From: Clostridia bacterium
GTDB taxonomy: Bacteria > Bacillota > Clostridia > Oscillospirales > Acutalibacteraceae
Assembly: GCA_017618135.1 (NCBI GenBank)
Contig: JAFZUV010000001.1
Location: 65,627-122,377, forward strand
Length of the DNA: 56,751 nucleotides
Direction of reading: 5' to 3'
Positions 9,001-16,358 of the stretch are shown here, in pieces. The number at the start of each line of letters is the position of its first letter. The first letter of the stretch is position 1. The position numbers were made by a program, and so were the translations under genes. The notes under the pieces are model-generated. The model saw only the letters and a list, made by a program, of their open reading frames with translations, was not told the origin of the DNA and searched no databases.

Positions 9001-9993
9001 ATGAGTGATGAAAAAAGAGTTTTAAGCTGCATACAACCGAGCGGTATGCTTACTCTCGGTAACTATTTAGGTGCGCTTAAAAACTGGCTTTATATGCAGG
9101 ATAAATTCTGCTGCACTTATGCGGTAGCCGATCTGCATGCGATAACTGTGCGTCAGGAACCGCAGAAATTTAAAGGTCAGGTTTATTCCACATTTGCTTT
9201 ACTGTTGGCACTCGGTATAGACCCCGAAAAGTCAACCTTGTTTATACAATCTCACCTTCCCGAGCATACGGCGCTTACCTGGGCGCTTTCATGCGTCACG
9301 CAATTCGGTGAGCTGTCAAGGATGACTCAATTCAAGGCAAAATCAGCTTTGCATGCCGATAATATAAATGTAGGGCTTTTTTCCTATCCTGTGCTTATGG
9401 CGGCGGACATTCTTCTTTATCAGCCGGATTTTGTGCCTGTAGGAGCAGACCAGAAACAGCATCTTGAAATTGCGCGTGATATTGCTGTCAGATTTAATCG
9501 GCTGTATGGCGATGTTTTCAAGGTGCCGGAGCCTTATATTCCTGAAATCGGCGCAAGGGTTATGTCGCTTCAGGACCCGCAAAAAAAGATGTCAAAGTCA
9601 GATGAAAACATCAATTCCTTTGTAGCAATTCTTGATGACCGCGACACTATAATTCGTAAATTTAAGCGTGCGGTCACCGATAGCGAAGCCTGTGTTCGCC
9701 TGTCTGACGATAAGCCGGGAATATCTAATTTAATAGGAATTTACAGCGCTATAACGGGCAAGTCATCAGGCGAGATAGAAAAAGAGTTTGACGGCAAGGG
9801 TTACGGAGAGTTCAAACTGGCGGTTGGAGAAGCGGTAGCGGATGAATTGGCGCCGATAAAGGAAAGATACGAGAAGATTATTACTGATAAGGCGGAGCTT
9901 GAACGTATTTTCAGAGCCGGTGACGAGCGTGCCGAAAAGGTTGCGAGAAAAACATACTTTAAGGCAATGAAAAAGATGGGATTTGTATTATGA
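9001..9993 (+). CDS. trpS: Tryptophanyl-tRNA synthetase
   Basis: This 330-residue class I synthetase charges tRNA-Trp. The signature near the N-terminus is PSGMLTLGNYLGAL (the TxGN form of HIGH), followed by PVLMAADILLYQ, VPVGADQKQHLE and KKMSKSDEN (KMSKS). Length matches the bacterial family. AAGGTG lies directly upstream of the ATG. The stop codon overlaps the start of holB (ATGA), so trpS and holB are coupled. No T-box leader is visible before it. Confidence 0.97.
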   Translation: MSDEKRVLSCIQPSGMLTLGNYLGALKNWLYMQDKFCCTYAVADLHAITVRQEPQKFKGQVYSTFALLLALGIDPEKSTLFIQSHLPEHTALTWALSCVTQFGELSRMTQFKAKSALHADNINVGLFSYPVLMAADILLYQPDFVPVGADQKQHLEIARDIAVRFNRLYGDVFKVPEPYIPEIGARVMSLQDPQKKMSKSDENINSFVAILDDRDTIIRKFKRAVTDSEACVRLSDDKPGISNLIGIYSAITGKSSGEIEKEFDGKGYGEFKLAVGEAVADELAPIKERYEKIITDKAELERIFRAGDERAEKVARKTYFKAMKKMGFVL

Positions 9994-10910
9994 TATTTCC
10001 ACTCATTGGAAACGAAGGGGTAAAAGACAGCGTTATCGGTATGCTGTCCTCCGGGCGAATTCCTCACGCTATACTTATAGAGGGTGAGGCCGGCTGCGGA
10101 AAAAGTGAGCTTGCAAGGTTTATATGTAAAGGTATAATTTGCAGAAAAAACAACCGTCCGTGCGGCGATTGCTCCGGTTGCAGGCATTTCGAAAGCGGTA
10201 ATCACCCCGATGTTTTATTGGTTTCACCTGCAAAGGAAAGAAAAACCGTATCAGTAAATCAGATAAGGGAAATAATAGCTGACGCGGCAATTCTTCCTCA
10301 GGAAAGCGACAGAAAGGTATTTATTATAGACCCGGCGGATATCATAACCCCGCAAGCGCAAAACGCGCTTTTAAAGGTGCTTGAAGAGCCGCCGGAAAGC
10401 GTAGTGTTTATTCTTACCGCCGTGTCAAAGAATAATCTTTTAAGTACAATAGTGTCCCGTTGTACCGTGCTTACTCTCGGTCAACCGGAAAAGAGTGCGG
10501 CAATTGAGTATATTTCGTCGGTTTCTAAAAAGGAAACAGAGATTATAAAAGAAGCCTTAAACGCCTCGCACGGAAGTATAGGCGGTGCTCTTAACATACT
10601 CAAGCGTAAATCGGCAACAAAATCAAGCGATTTGGCTGACAGTTTTCTTAACGCCGTTAAAAGCGGTAATCGTTATGAGCTTATGAGGGTTGTGCTGCCT
10701 CTTGAAAAAGACCGGGCAAAAACGCTTGATTTTTATAACGAGCTTGAATACAAAGTGGTTTTGTGTCTGCGTGAATGCAATTCTCCTACACTGGTAAAGC
10801 GGTATGACCGCATTTACGATGTAATAACAGAGCACAAGCGGCTTTTAAAATCAAATGTAAACATTTCATTGCTTACAAGTTTGCTTGCAATAGAAACTAC
10901 GGAAAGGTAA
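9990..10910 (+). CDS. holB: DNA polymerase III delta' subunit
   Basis: This 306-residue AAA+ protein belongs to the clamp loader that places the sliding clamp on primed DNA. The N-terminal region has a P-loop (GEAGCGKSELA) and a four-cysteine zinc module (CRKNNRPCGDCSGC), followed by FIIDPADIITPQAQNALLKV and the SRC (sensor-1 region) IVSRCTVL. It lies in the usual Bacillota order holB then ricT (yaaT). Its start overlaps the trpS stop by four bases. A dnaX-like paralogue is unlikely given its length and neighbours. Confidence 0.9.
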   Translation: MIFPLIGNEGVKDSVIGMLSSGRIPHAILIEGEAGCGKSELARFICKGIICRKNNRPCGDCSGCRHFESGNHPDVLLVSPAKERKTVSVNQIREIIADAAILPQESDRKVFIIDPADIITPQAQNALLKVLEEPPESVVFILTAVSKNNLLSTIVSRCTVLTLGQPEKSAAIEYISSVSKKETEIIKEALNASHGSIGGALNILKRKSATKSSDLADSFLNAVKSGNRYELMRVVLPLEKDRAKTLDFYNELEYKVVLCLRECNSPTLVKRYDRIYDVITEHKRLLKSNVNISLLTSLLAIETTER

Positions 10911-10916
10911 ACGCAT

Positions 10917-11774
10917 ATGGTAAATGTAGTATCGGTAAAATTTAAGGATATAGGACGAAGCTATTATTTTGATCCGAACTTTTTGGATTTGAATGTCGGT
11001 GATAAGGTGATAGTGGAATCTGCCGGGGGACTCAGTCTCGGTACTATATCCGGCGAAATACACAAGGTGACCGAAGACAGAATAGTTAAAGAGCTTAAAA
11101 AAGTATTGAGAAAAGCCACCGATAAGGATTTAGGACAACTGCAGGAAAACCGTAAAAAAGAAGCGGAAGCGTTTAAAATATGCGAGCGTAAAATTTCAGA
11201 GCATAATTTAGAGATGAAACTTATAAGCGTTGAATACTCGTTTGACGCAAGCAAAATCACCTTTTTCTTTACTGCAGACGGCAGAGTCGATTTCAGAGAG
11301 CTTGTAAAAGACCTTGTTTCACAGTTTCATACAAGAATTGAGCTTCATCAGATAGGTGTCAGAGATGAGGCAAGAATGCTCGGGGGCCTGGGCGTTTGCG
11401 GCAGACCTTATTGCTGTAAACAGTTCTTGAATGACTTTGAGCCCGTATCAATTAAAATGGCAAAGGAGCAAGGATTGTCGCTTAATCCCGCAAAAATTTC
11501 CGGCAGCTGCGGCAGACTTATGTGTTGTCTGAAATATGAACAGAACGCATATGATGATCTTATGAAAATAACTCCTAATGTCGGAGCAACCGTTAAGGTC
11601 AACGGAGAGGTTTGCTCGGTTTTAGACGCTAATCTCATAACCGGAAATCTTATCGTTAAGCCAAAGACGGAGGATTCTGTACCGTTTAAAACGAACCGAA
11701 AGGATGTAAAAATTCTTTCGCGCGGCAAAAAAACGAAAGAAAATGACGAAAAAGAGGAAAAAGCAGAAATATAA
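10917..11774 (+). CDS. ricT: RicT/YaaT, PSP1-domain regulator of RNase Y
   Basis: This 285-residue PSP1-domain protein has the family's cysteine pattern: GVCGRPYCCKQFL and SGSCGRLMCCLKYE. In Bacillus subtilis, RicT (YaaT) joins RicA and RicF in an Fe-S-containing complex that directs RNase Y and affects sporulation and competence. The position straight after holB is conserved. A low-complexity, Lys/Glu-rich tail ends the protein. rny is also in this window, about 38 kb away. Confidence 0.92.
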   Translation: MVNVVSVKFKDIGRSYYFDPNFLDLNVGDKVIVESAGGLSLGTISGEIHKVTEDRIVKELKKVLRKATDKDLGQLQENRKKEAEAFKICERKISEHNLEMKLISVEYSFDASKITFFFTADGRVDFRELVKDLVSQFHTRIELHQIGVRDEARMLGGLGVCGRPYCCKQFLNDFEPVSIKMAKEQGLSLNPAKISGSCGRLMCCLKYEQNAYDDLMKITPNVGATVKVNGEVCSVLDANLITGNLIVKPKTEDSVPFKTNRKDVKILSRGKKTKENDEKEEKAEI

Positions 11775-11775
11775 C

Positions 11776-11804
11776 TTGCTTTTTCTGGCGTTTGTTGTTA
11801 AAAT
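11776..11804 (+). promoter_or_regulatory. Sigma-A-type promoter for the ferredoxin gene
   Basis: TTGCTT, a 17-base spacer and TAAAAT lie between the ricT stop and the ferredoxin start. The predicted transcript begins about 45 bases before the ATG. This suggests the ferredoxin gene is a separate unit, closed by the hairpin terminator just after it. Confidence 0.6.
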
Positions 11805-11857
11805 ACAGTTGAGGCGTGATATTTTGCGCCGACGCTTGCATAAGGAGGGTATAGGTA

Positions 11858-12028
11858 ATGGCTTTTAAAATTTCAGACGAATGCATCAGTTGCGGTGCTT
11901 GCGCGGCAGGTTGCCCCTGTGAAGCTATCGCCGAAGGTGATGCTCATTACGAGATAGATGCGGAAAAGTGCATCAGCTGCGGTGCTTGCGCGGCAGGCTG
12001 CCCCGTAGAGGCTATTTCAGAGGATTAA
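11858..12028 (+). CDS. 2[4Fe-4S] ferredoxin
   Basis: A 56-residue protein carries two CxxCxxCxxxCP clusters (CISCGACAAGCP twice), the clostridial ferredoxin plan for two [4Fe-4S] clusters. It is a small soluble electron carrier. A strong AAGGAGGG site lies seven bases before the ATG. The two halves are nearly identical as DNA: 34 of 36 bases match between 11882-11917 and 11969-12004. That suggests a recent internal duplication or gene conversion. It has its own promoter and terminator. Confidence 0.95.
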   Translation: MAFKISDECISCGACAAGCPCEAIAEGDAHYEIDAEKCISCGACAAGCPVEAISED

Positions 12029-12041
12029 TAGCTACATATGA

Positions 12042-12074
12042 AGCGCACCGGCCAAAAAGGTCGGTGCGCTTTTT
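12042..12074 (+). terminator. Intrinsic terminator after ferredoxin
   Basis: A 12-bp stem (AGCGCACCG with CGGTGCGCT, plus three inner pairs including one G-T) with an A5 loop is followed by TTTT. It ends the ferredoxin unit and separates it from the convergent mnmA gene. Confidence 0.9.
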
Positions 12075-12102
12075 GTGTAAATATTTTATCCAAAAGGCAA
12101 AA

Positions 12103-13161
12103 TTAAACGATGGTTCCGCCGCCTAAAACCTCATCGCCGCGGTAAAGCACCACAGCTTGACCCGGCGTTATTGCTCGCTGAGGTTTTAAAAAATCAATAT
12201 GAACCTCATTGTCGCCTGTGGGTATTGCTCTTGCGGGTTTCAGCATCCCCCTGTATCTGACCGCCGCAAGGCAATCGACGGGTTCGCTCGGGACTTCGCC
12301 GGATATCCAATTAAAAACGGTTGCGTCAAGAGATGAGGAGTAAAGCTCCTCGTCTTTGCAGAGCACAACCTTATTGCTTATAACATCAATGCTTTTAACA
12401 TATGCCGGCGCACCGAGAGCAATCCCCAGCCCCTTTCGTTGACCTACGGTATAGTTAATTATACCTTTGTGTTTGCCTAAAACATTACCGGATGTATCAA
12501 TAAATTCACCCTCAGGGTATTCCTTTTTTGTTCTGCGGCGTATGAAGGCCGCGTAATCACCGTCAGGTATGAAGCATATATCCTGACTTTCAGGTTTATC
12601 GGATACACAAAAGCCTTGACTTTTTGCTATTTCTCTGGTTTTGTCTTTTGCAAGGTCGCCAAGAGGTAAGAGAATATGTGAGAGCAACTCTTGAGTAAGC
12701 GAATAAAGCACATAGCTTTGGTCTTTTCCGTAATCCTTAGCGCGAAAAAGATGAAACTTGCCGTCATCTTCGGTGATACGCGCATAATGGCCGGTTACGA
12801 TATATTCGCAGCCTAATGCGCACGCTCTTTCAAAAAGTGTGGCGAATTTAAGCCTTCTGTTACACTCTATGCATGGATTGGGCGTAGCTCCGCGCTCATA
12901 AGAAGATATGAACGGTAAAATAACTTCATTTTCAAAATCAGCCTTCAAATTAAATGTATGGTGAGGCATACCGATTTTCCTTGCAACACTCTTAGCGTCG
13001 AGCACATCGTCAAGGGAACAGCATTTACTCTCTCCAAAGCCGTTTTCTTCGCCGAAAAGCTTCATAGTAGCGCCGATACATTCGTATCCGGCCTGTTTCA
13101 CGAGATATGCAGCTACAGATGAATCGACGCCGCCGCTCATAGCTATAAGCGCTTTGCCCAT
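12103..13161 (-). CDS. mnmA: tRNA-specific 2-thiouridylase MnmA
   Basis: This 352-residue enzyme thiolates U34 of Lys, Glu and Gln tRNAs. It has the PP-loop SGGVDSSVAA near the N-terminus for ATP, the catalytic cysteine region TPNPCIECNRRLKF and the second cysteine in SQDICFIPDGD. A GGAGG site precedes the ATG. The next gene upstream on the same strand is a GtrA-like gene, with a weak hairpin between them. No iscS/nifS partner is adjacent. Confidence 0.96.
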   Translation of the reverse strand: MGKALIAMSGGVDSSVAAYLVKQAGYECIGATMKLFGEENGFGESKCCSLDDVLDAKSVARKIGMPHHTFNLKADFENEVILPFISSYERGATPNPCIECNRRLKFATLFERACALGCEYIVTGHYARITEDDGKFHLFRAKDYGKDQSYVLYSLTQELLSHILLPLGDLAKDKTREIAKSQGFCVSDKPESQDICFIPDGDYAAFIRRRTKKEYPEGEFIDTSGNVLGKHKGIINYTVGQRKGLGIALGAPAYVKSIDVISNKVVLCKDEELYSSSLDATVFNWISGEVPSEPVDCLAAVRYRGMLKPARAIPTGDNEVHIDFLKPQRAITPGQAVVLYRGDEVLGGGTIV

Positions 13162-13185
13162 ATCGACGCCTCCTTTTTAAAAAGA

Positions 13186-13208
13186 CAGTATATTACTATA
13201 CTGCCTGA
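13186..13208 (-). terminator. Weak hairpin between gtrA-like gene and mnmA
   Basis: CAGTATA and TATACTG pair around a four-base loop. Reading on the minus strand, TCTTTTT follows. The stem is short and AT-rich, so it is a weak terminator or attenuator for the gtrA-like gene. Confidence 0.4.
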
Positions 13209-13217
13209 AGTGTTATG

Positions 13218-13520
13218 TTATTTTTTTCGAAAAGCATAGATTTTAATAATTACATATGTTATAGGACCGCCTGCCGCTGCGGCAATAGCCGTAGCCCAGA
13301 ACTGGTGTAAGTGCCAGGTATTTATGGTAATAAAGGTTACAAGATAGAATATTATAAAATTCGGTATATACGAAATTATAAAACGCACATAGCTTTTGCC
13401 GCCCGGCTTGCTTTTAAATATCACCTTACAGGTGAGCAAATATGCAATACTCAGCGCGGTGGCGTAACCGAGCGCCGCCGCCAAGTTGCCGCGACCGACA
13501 AATGGAATAAGTGAATACAT
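13218..13520 (-). CDS. GtrA-family membrane protein, start unclear or frameshifted
   Basis: From the first ATG the product has 100 residues and three or four membrane segments with the C-terminal pattern of GtrA proteins. These move lipid-linked sugars or assist surface-polysaccharide glycosylation. Family similarity clearly continues upstream to about 13607 (IEFCVLGLINTFND aligns with the family's first helix), but no ATG, GTG or TTG is in frame there. A CTG at 13607 would give 129 residues, the usual length. Alternatively, the GTG at 13629 would serve if the T6 run at 13614-13619 lost one base. So this is a rare start codon, a frameshift, or a sequence error. Confidence 0.7.
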   Translation of the reverse strand: MYSLIPFVGRGNLAAALGYATALSIAYLLTCKVIFKSKPGGKSYVRFIISYIPNFIIFYLVTFITINTWHLHQFWATAIAAAAGGPITYVIIKIYAFRKK

Positions 13521-13694
13521 CCATGAAAAAAACGAATCGTTAAAGGTATTTATAAGACCGAGTACACAAAATTCAATAAATCCCTTGCTTAGAAATGTTC
13601 TTTTCAGCTTTTTAAAAAACTCCGTACACTCACCGCCTTTTTATACCTGCTACCGGATATTATATCAAATATTAAAGCAAAAAGCAAGTTGATG

Positions 13695-13723
13695 TTGACT
13701 TTTGCCGCCTTTTGAGCTAAAAT
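13695..13723 (+). promoter_or_regulatory. Sigma-A-type promoter for tRNA-Arg
   Basis: TTGACT, a 17-base spacer and TAAAAT end 20 bases before the mature tRNA start, a sensible distance for a tRNA promoter. Confidence 0.65.
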
Positions 13724-13743
13724 TAACTGGCTGAACTAAATAT

Positions 13744-13820
13744 GTCTTCGTAGCTCAGCTGGATAGAGCACTCGCCTCCTAAGCGAGGGGTCGGAGGTTC
13801 GAATCCTCTCGAGGACGCCA
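13744..13820 (+). tRNA. tRNA-Arg, anticodon CCT
   Basis: The 77-base cloverleaf has a 7-bp acceptor stem (GTCTTCG with CGAGGAC, one T-G pair), D arm TAGCTCAGCTGGATAGAGCA and anticodon stem CTCGC/GCGAG. The CCT anticodon is at 13778-13780. The T arm contains GGTTCGAATCC, and the 3' CCA is encoded. It decodes AGG. A strong hairpin terminator follows, then an unusual hairpin array. Confidence 0.97.
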
Positions 13821-13822
13821 TC

Positions 13823-13859
13823 AAAAACGCGTGATTTGTCTACCAAATCACGCGTTTTT
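13823..13859 (+). terminator. Bidirectional terminator after tRNA-Arg
   Basis: A perfect 15-bp stem has A5 on one side and T5 on the other and a seven-base loop (GTCTACC), starting two bases after the CCA end. It can stop transcription in both directions. It also marks the left edge of the hairpin array. Confidence 0.85.
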
Positions 13860-13861
13860 GT

Positions 13862-14022
13862 GTTTGTGTCCGCGAAGCGGCACAACATCGTTTTTCGCGT
13901 CAGCGAAAACATCGTTTGACAGGGCGAGCCCTGTCAACATCGTTCGGTCGTCAGACCGACATCGTTTCCCGCGGACACAAAACGAAGTTGCCTTCGGCAA
14001 ATGATGTTGCGCTTCGCGCAAA
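13862..14022. repeat. Hairpin array with repeated AACATCGTT linkers
   Basis: About 160 bases hold a regular structure. Direct copies of AACATCGTT(T) start at 13884, 13908, 13936 and 13958 (the last with GACATCGTTT). Between them are perfect hairpins with unrelated stems: TTTTCGC/GCGAAAA (loop GTCA), TTGACAGGG/CCCTGTCAA (loop CGAG) and TCGGTC/GACCGA (loop GTCA). A 12-bp outer stem (13863-13874 with 13970-13981) encloses them. It competes with a small CCGC-GAA-GCGG hairpin. Then come two TTC-loop hairpins (TTGCC/GGCAA, TTGCGC/GCGCAA). Inverted one-mismatch copies of the linker start at 13980 and 13999. The array lies immediately upstream of the four-helix-bundle gene. Function is unknown. Confidence 0.85.
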
Positions 14023-14056
14023 CTTATGGTAACATAAAGCCCAAGAGGTGATAGTT

Positions 14057-14410
14057 TTGAAAGAAGATACGCTTTTCGAGCTTTCAATGCAGTTGTCTGT
14101 GGATGTGTTGAAGCTTACCCGGGATCTTCGGGCAAAGCATGAAACAACCATTTCCAATCAAATCAGCAGGAGCGCTACCAGCGTTTGCGCCAATATTGCT
14201 GAAAGTAAATACGGTCATAGCCGCGCTGACTTTATCGCCAAACTCGAAATCGCCCTCAAAGAAGCAAACGAAACAAATTATTGGCTTAGACTTTTGCTTG
14301 ATACAAACAGAATCAGCGAAGAAGATTACAAAATCACCGATAAACTATGCGGCAATATCCGCAGACTTCTAATCGCCTCCTGCAAAACCGCTAAATCAAA
14401 TCAAAACTAA
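14057..14410 (+). CDS. Four-helix-bundle protein (TIGR02436/S23 type)
   Basis: This 117-residue all-helical protein has the family signature QISRSATSVCANIAES, then DFIAKLEIALKEANETNYWL. It belongs to the group first seen in 23S rRNA intervening sequences and related in fold to the Avd accessory protein of diversity-generating retroelements. No reverse transcriptase or template repeat is nearby, and there is no rRNA here. The TTG start at 14057 has AGAGGTG six bases upstream; a GTG at 14048 is also open. The biochemical role of stand-alone members is not known. The hairpin array directly upstream and a hairpin at each end suggest one genetic unit. Confidence 0.85.
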   Translation: MKEDTLFELSMQLSVDVLKLTRDLRAKHETTISNQISRSATSVCANIAESKYGHSRADFIAKLEIALKEANETNYWLRLLLDTNRISEEDYKITDKLCGNIRRLLIASCKTAKSNQN

Positions 14411-14420
14411 TAATAAACTC

Positions 14421-14449
14421 CCGGGCTTCCGATTATTCCGGAAGCCCGG
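14421..14449. terminator. Strong hairpin after the four-helix-bundle gene
   Basis: CCGGGCTTCCG pairs perfectly with CGGAAGCCCGG across a seven-base loop. The nearest T run begins about ten bases later, so it may be a terminator with a spacer or only a structural boundary. A second small hairpin, CCTCC-GAA-GGAGG, lies at 14488-14500. Confidence 0.6.
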
Positions 14450-14533
14450 CGGTGTTTCGCTTTTTTTCAAAAAGGTGAGGATGAGAACCTCCGAAGGAGG
14501 ATTCGTCGTGTACAGTCGTTTATAAATGTTTTA

Positions 14534-16216
14534 TCAGGGGACATTATTTATTGATGAATTGTCAGACGAATAATCGTTTTTACTGTCCGAATTATTGCTT
14601 GAAGAGTCCGTTGAGGTAGAATTATCGGAGCCGTCAGACTGTTCCGAACCGCCGGAATCAGTGTCGGAAGAATTTGTAGAAGCATCAGAATTTAAGGAAC
14701 TGCCCGAGCTGTTTGATGATGTGTCTACGGAAGGTATTATTTCGCTTGGTAACGCAGCGCCTGTTATAAGCTTATCTGCCTTTATATAACATATACTTCC
14801 TCCGTATTTTATTTCTGCCCATACGGTTCCCCAAATTCCTCTCACATCAAGAGCTGTACCTGCGGGAACTGCACCGCCTGTCTTGTATGAATTATCCGCT
14901 ACCGGATATTTGTATATTTCTTCCGCCGCGCCTGTTGTGTATTGGTTCGTAGGCGCCGCAAACGGTGCTGAAAGGCAGGATGTGGATACATAGCAATACT
15001 GACCGTCAATTTTCAACTCTTTAAAGTTGGCGTTATATGTATTGCGGTACAGATACATCTCGTTTGTGCTGAGAGTCAAAACTGTTTCTGATGAGGCGGA
15101 AGGAGCTTTATATGCAACAGCTCTGGGTGTGTTACAGATTGAAAACTTCAGAAGATTGTCATTATTTTCAAATCCACGCACATTCAGATCGACTCTGCCG
15201 CCGATTCCGTCTACCTGACCGGAGGAAGTAAACTGCCACATAAAAAACTTGCCTTCGTATTCGGTAGCATTTGCATAATTTGCAAGCCATACATTGTATT
15301 TTGAAGTTAGGTACTGTTCAAAATTGTTCTTAATGGGGCTTTTGCCGGCGTAAAACAGGGGTGAATATCCGGATGACTTTATATAGTCGAGAAAGGCGGC
15401 GGCGTCAGATGAAATCTGAGCTTTTGAAAGCGCCTTTGCCCGGGAACGGTCATCTGTATTATAGAATTCCTCAAAATCGTAAGCTATGGGATATGATATA
15501 CGGATTCCTTTATCGGCTTGAGTCTTTATAAGCTCTACCACATATGCCGCTTCCTGAATTGCCTCGGTTTCATTGGTGGCTGTGGAATAGAAATATACGC
15601 CCACGGGTATTCCGTTTGAATAGGCGTTTTGAATATTATATTCAAAGCAGGCGTCCATAACTATTTTTCCGGTAAGCCAGCCCCTGTATCCGCAGCGGAT
15701 CATAGCAAACTGAACGCCGCTTTGCTTTACCGCCGCCCAATCGATGCTTCCGTTATGACTTGAAACATCAATACCGTAAGTATAATTCTTAGGCCCTTTG
15801 CACTCGCTTATGGTAATTCCCGAAGCCATAGGCACCTTGGATGCTTTTTCTTTTGTATATTTTCCGTTTTTATTATCTTCTTGAGAGTTTGCTTTAGCAA
15901 CTTCAACTTTTGGTACTTTAATGTTTTTACCTTTGTATGAAACATTTTTGTTTACCGGTTGTTCAACAGGAGGTGCGACAACGGGGATTTCATCGGTTTT
16001 GCTTGAAAGATCTGATGTATTATCAGAGGCGCTGGAGCTTGCGGAGAGTGCAAAATACCTTTGGGGTGCTCCGGATTTATAATGCTTTACCACAATTGCA
16101 GTAACGGCGGTAGCGGCTGCCACGCCGAGTATCGCCGCGGGAATTGCGGCTGCAAACGGTTTTGATTTTAAAAAACGCAGAGCCGTACCAAAGACTTTTC
16201 TTATGATGTTTGACAT
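14534..16216 (-). CDS. Membrane-anchored GH25 lysozyme with SH3-like repeats
   Basis: This 560-residue protein has an N-terminal membrane segment (about residues 19-44) and a linker. A GH25 muramidase domain follows (from about 147), with YGIDVSSHNGSIDW, RCGYRGW and the acidic pair in YPIAYDFEEF. Two SH3-like stretches (WAEIKYGGSICYI in the second) come next, then a roughly 60-residue tail rich in Ser, Asp and Asn. It probably cleaves peptidoglycan glycan strands outside the membrane while tethered by its N-terminus. AGAGG precedes the ATG. It converges with the four-helix-bundle gene. Confidence 0.9.
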   Translation of the reverse strand: MSNIIRKVFGTALRFLKSKPFAAAIPAAILGVAAATAVTAIVVKHYKSGAPQRYFALSASSSASDNTSDLSSKTDEIPVVAPPVEQPVNKNVSYKGKNIKVPKVEVAKANSQEDNKNGKYTKEKASKVPMASGITISECKGPKNYTYGIDVSSHNGSIDWAAVKQSGVQFAMIRCGYRGWLTGKIVMDACFEYNIQNAYSNGIPVGVYFYSTATNETEAIQEAAYVVELIKTQADKGIRISYPIAYDFEEFYNTDDRSRAKALSKAQISSDAAAFLDYIKSSGYSPLFYAGKSPIKNNFEQYLTSKYNVWLANYANATEYEGKFFMWQFTSSGQVDGIGGRVDLNVRGFENNDNLLKFSICNTPRAVAYKAPSASSETVLTLSTNEMYLYRNTYNANFKELKIDGQYCYVSTSCLSAPFAAPTNQYTTGAAEEIYKYPVADNSYKTGGAVPAGTALDVRGIWGTVWAEIKYGGSICYIKADKLITGAALPSEIIPSVDTSSNSSGSSLNSDASTNSSDTDSGGSEQSDGSDNSTSTDSSSNNSDSKNDYSSDNSSINNVP

Positions 16217-16253
16217 AACTGAACCTCTTTTGGATTAAACTGTTGCGTTTGAT

Positions 16254-16282
16254 ATTTTATCACATATTATGCTGTTTTTCAA
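16254..16282 (-). promoter_or_regulatory. Sigma-A-type promoter for the GH25 gene
   Basis: On the minus strand, TTGAAA, a 17-base spacer and TAAAAT lie about 40 bases before the lysozyme start. It is back-to-back with the promoter of the glycosyltransferase operon. Confidence 0.6.
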
Positions 16283-16301
16283 CGAGTATCTGTTTTTTTT
16301 A

Positions 16302-16330
16302 TTGCCAATTTAATACATATGTTGTATAAT
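16302..16330 (+). promoter_or_regulatory. Sigma-A promoter for the GT2-rfbDBC operon
   Basis: TTGCCA, a 17-base spacer and a perfect TATAAT lie 28 bases before the TTG start of the glycosyltransferase gene. The leader is too short for a riboswitch. Confidence 0.75.
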
Positions 16331-16358
16331 ATATCCAGTAATATGCGGAGGTGTATAT

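Noticed and set aside
13884-13967. CRISPR-like spacing of the AACATCGTT repeats
   Set aside because: Repeats are only 9-10 bases, the intervening pieces are perfect palindromes rather than random spacers, and no cas genes are near.
13848-14087. Minus-strand open frame across the hairpin array (79 codons)
   Set aside because: It translates the repeat linkers and stems themselves. The symmetry of the hairpins explains the open frame, and there is no ribosome site.
14057-14410. Diversity-generating retroelement (Avd-like protein)
   Set aside because: No reverse transcriptase, template repeat or variable-repeat target is present; the protein is closer to the TIGR02436 stand-alone group.
14481-14525. 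14-codon open frame after AAAGGTGAGG
   Set aside because: The ribosome-like site abuts the ATG with no spacing and the region is a hairpin; too little evidence for a gene.
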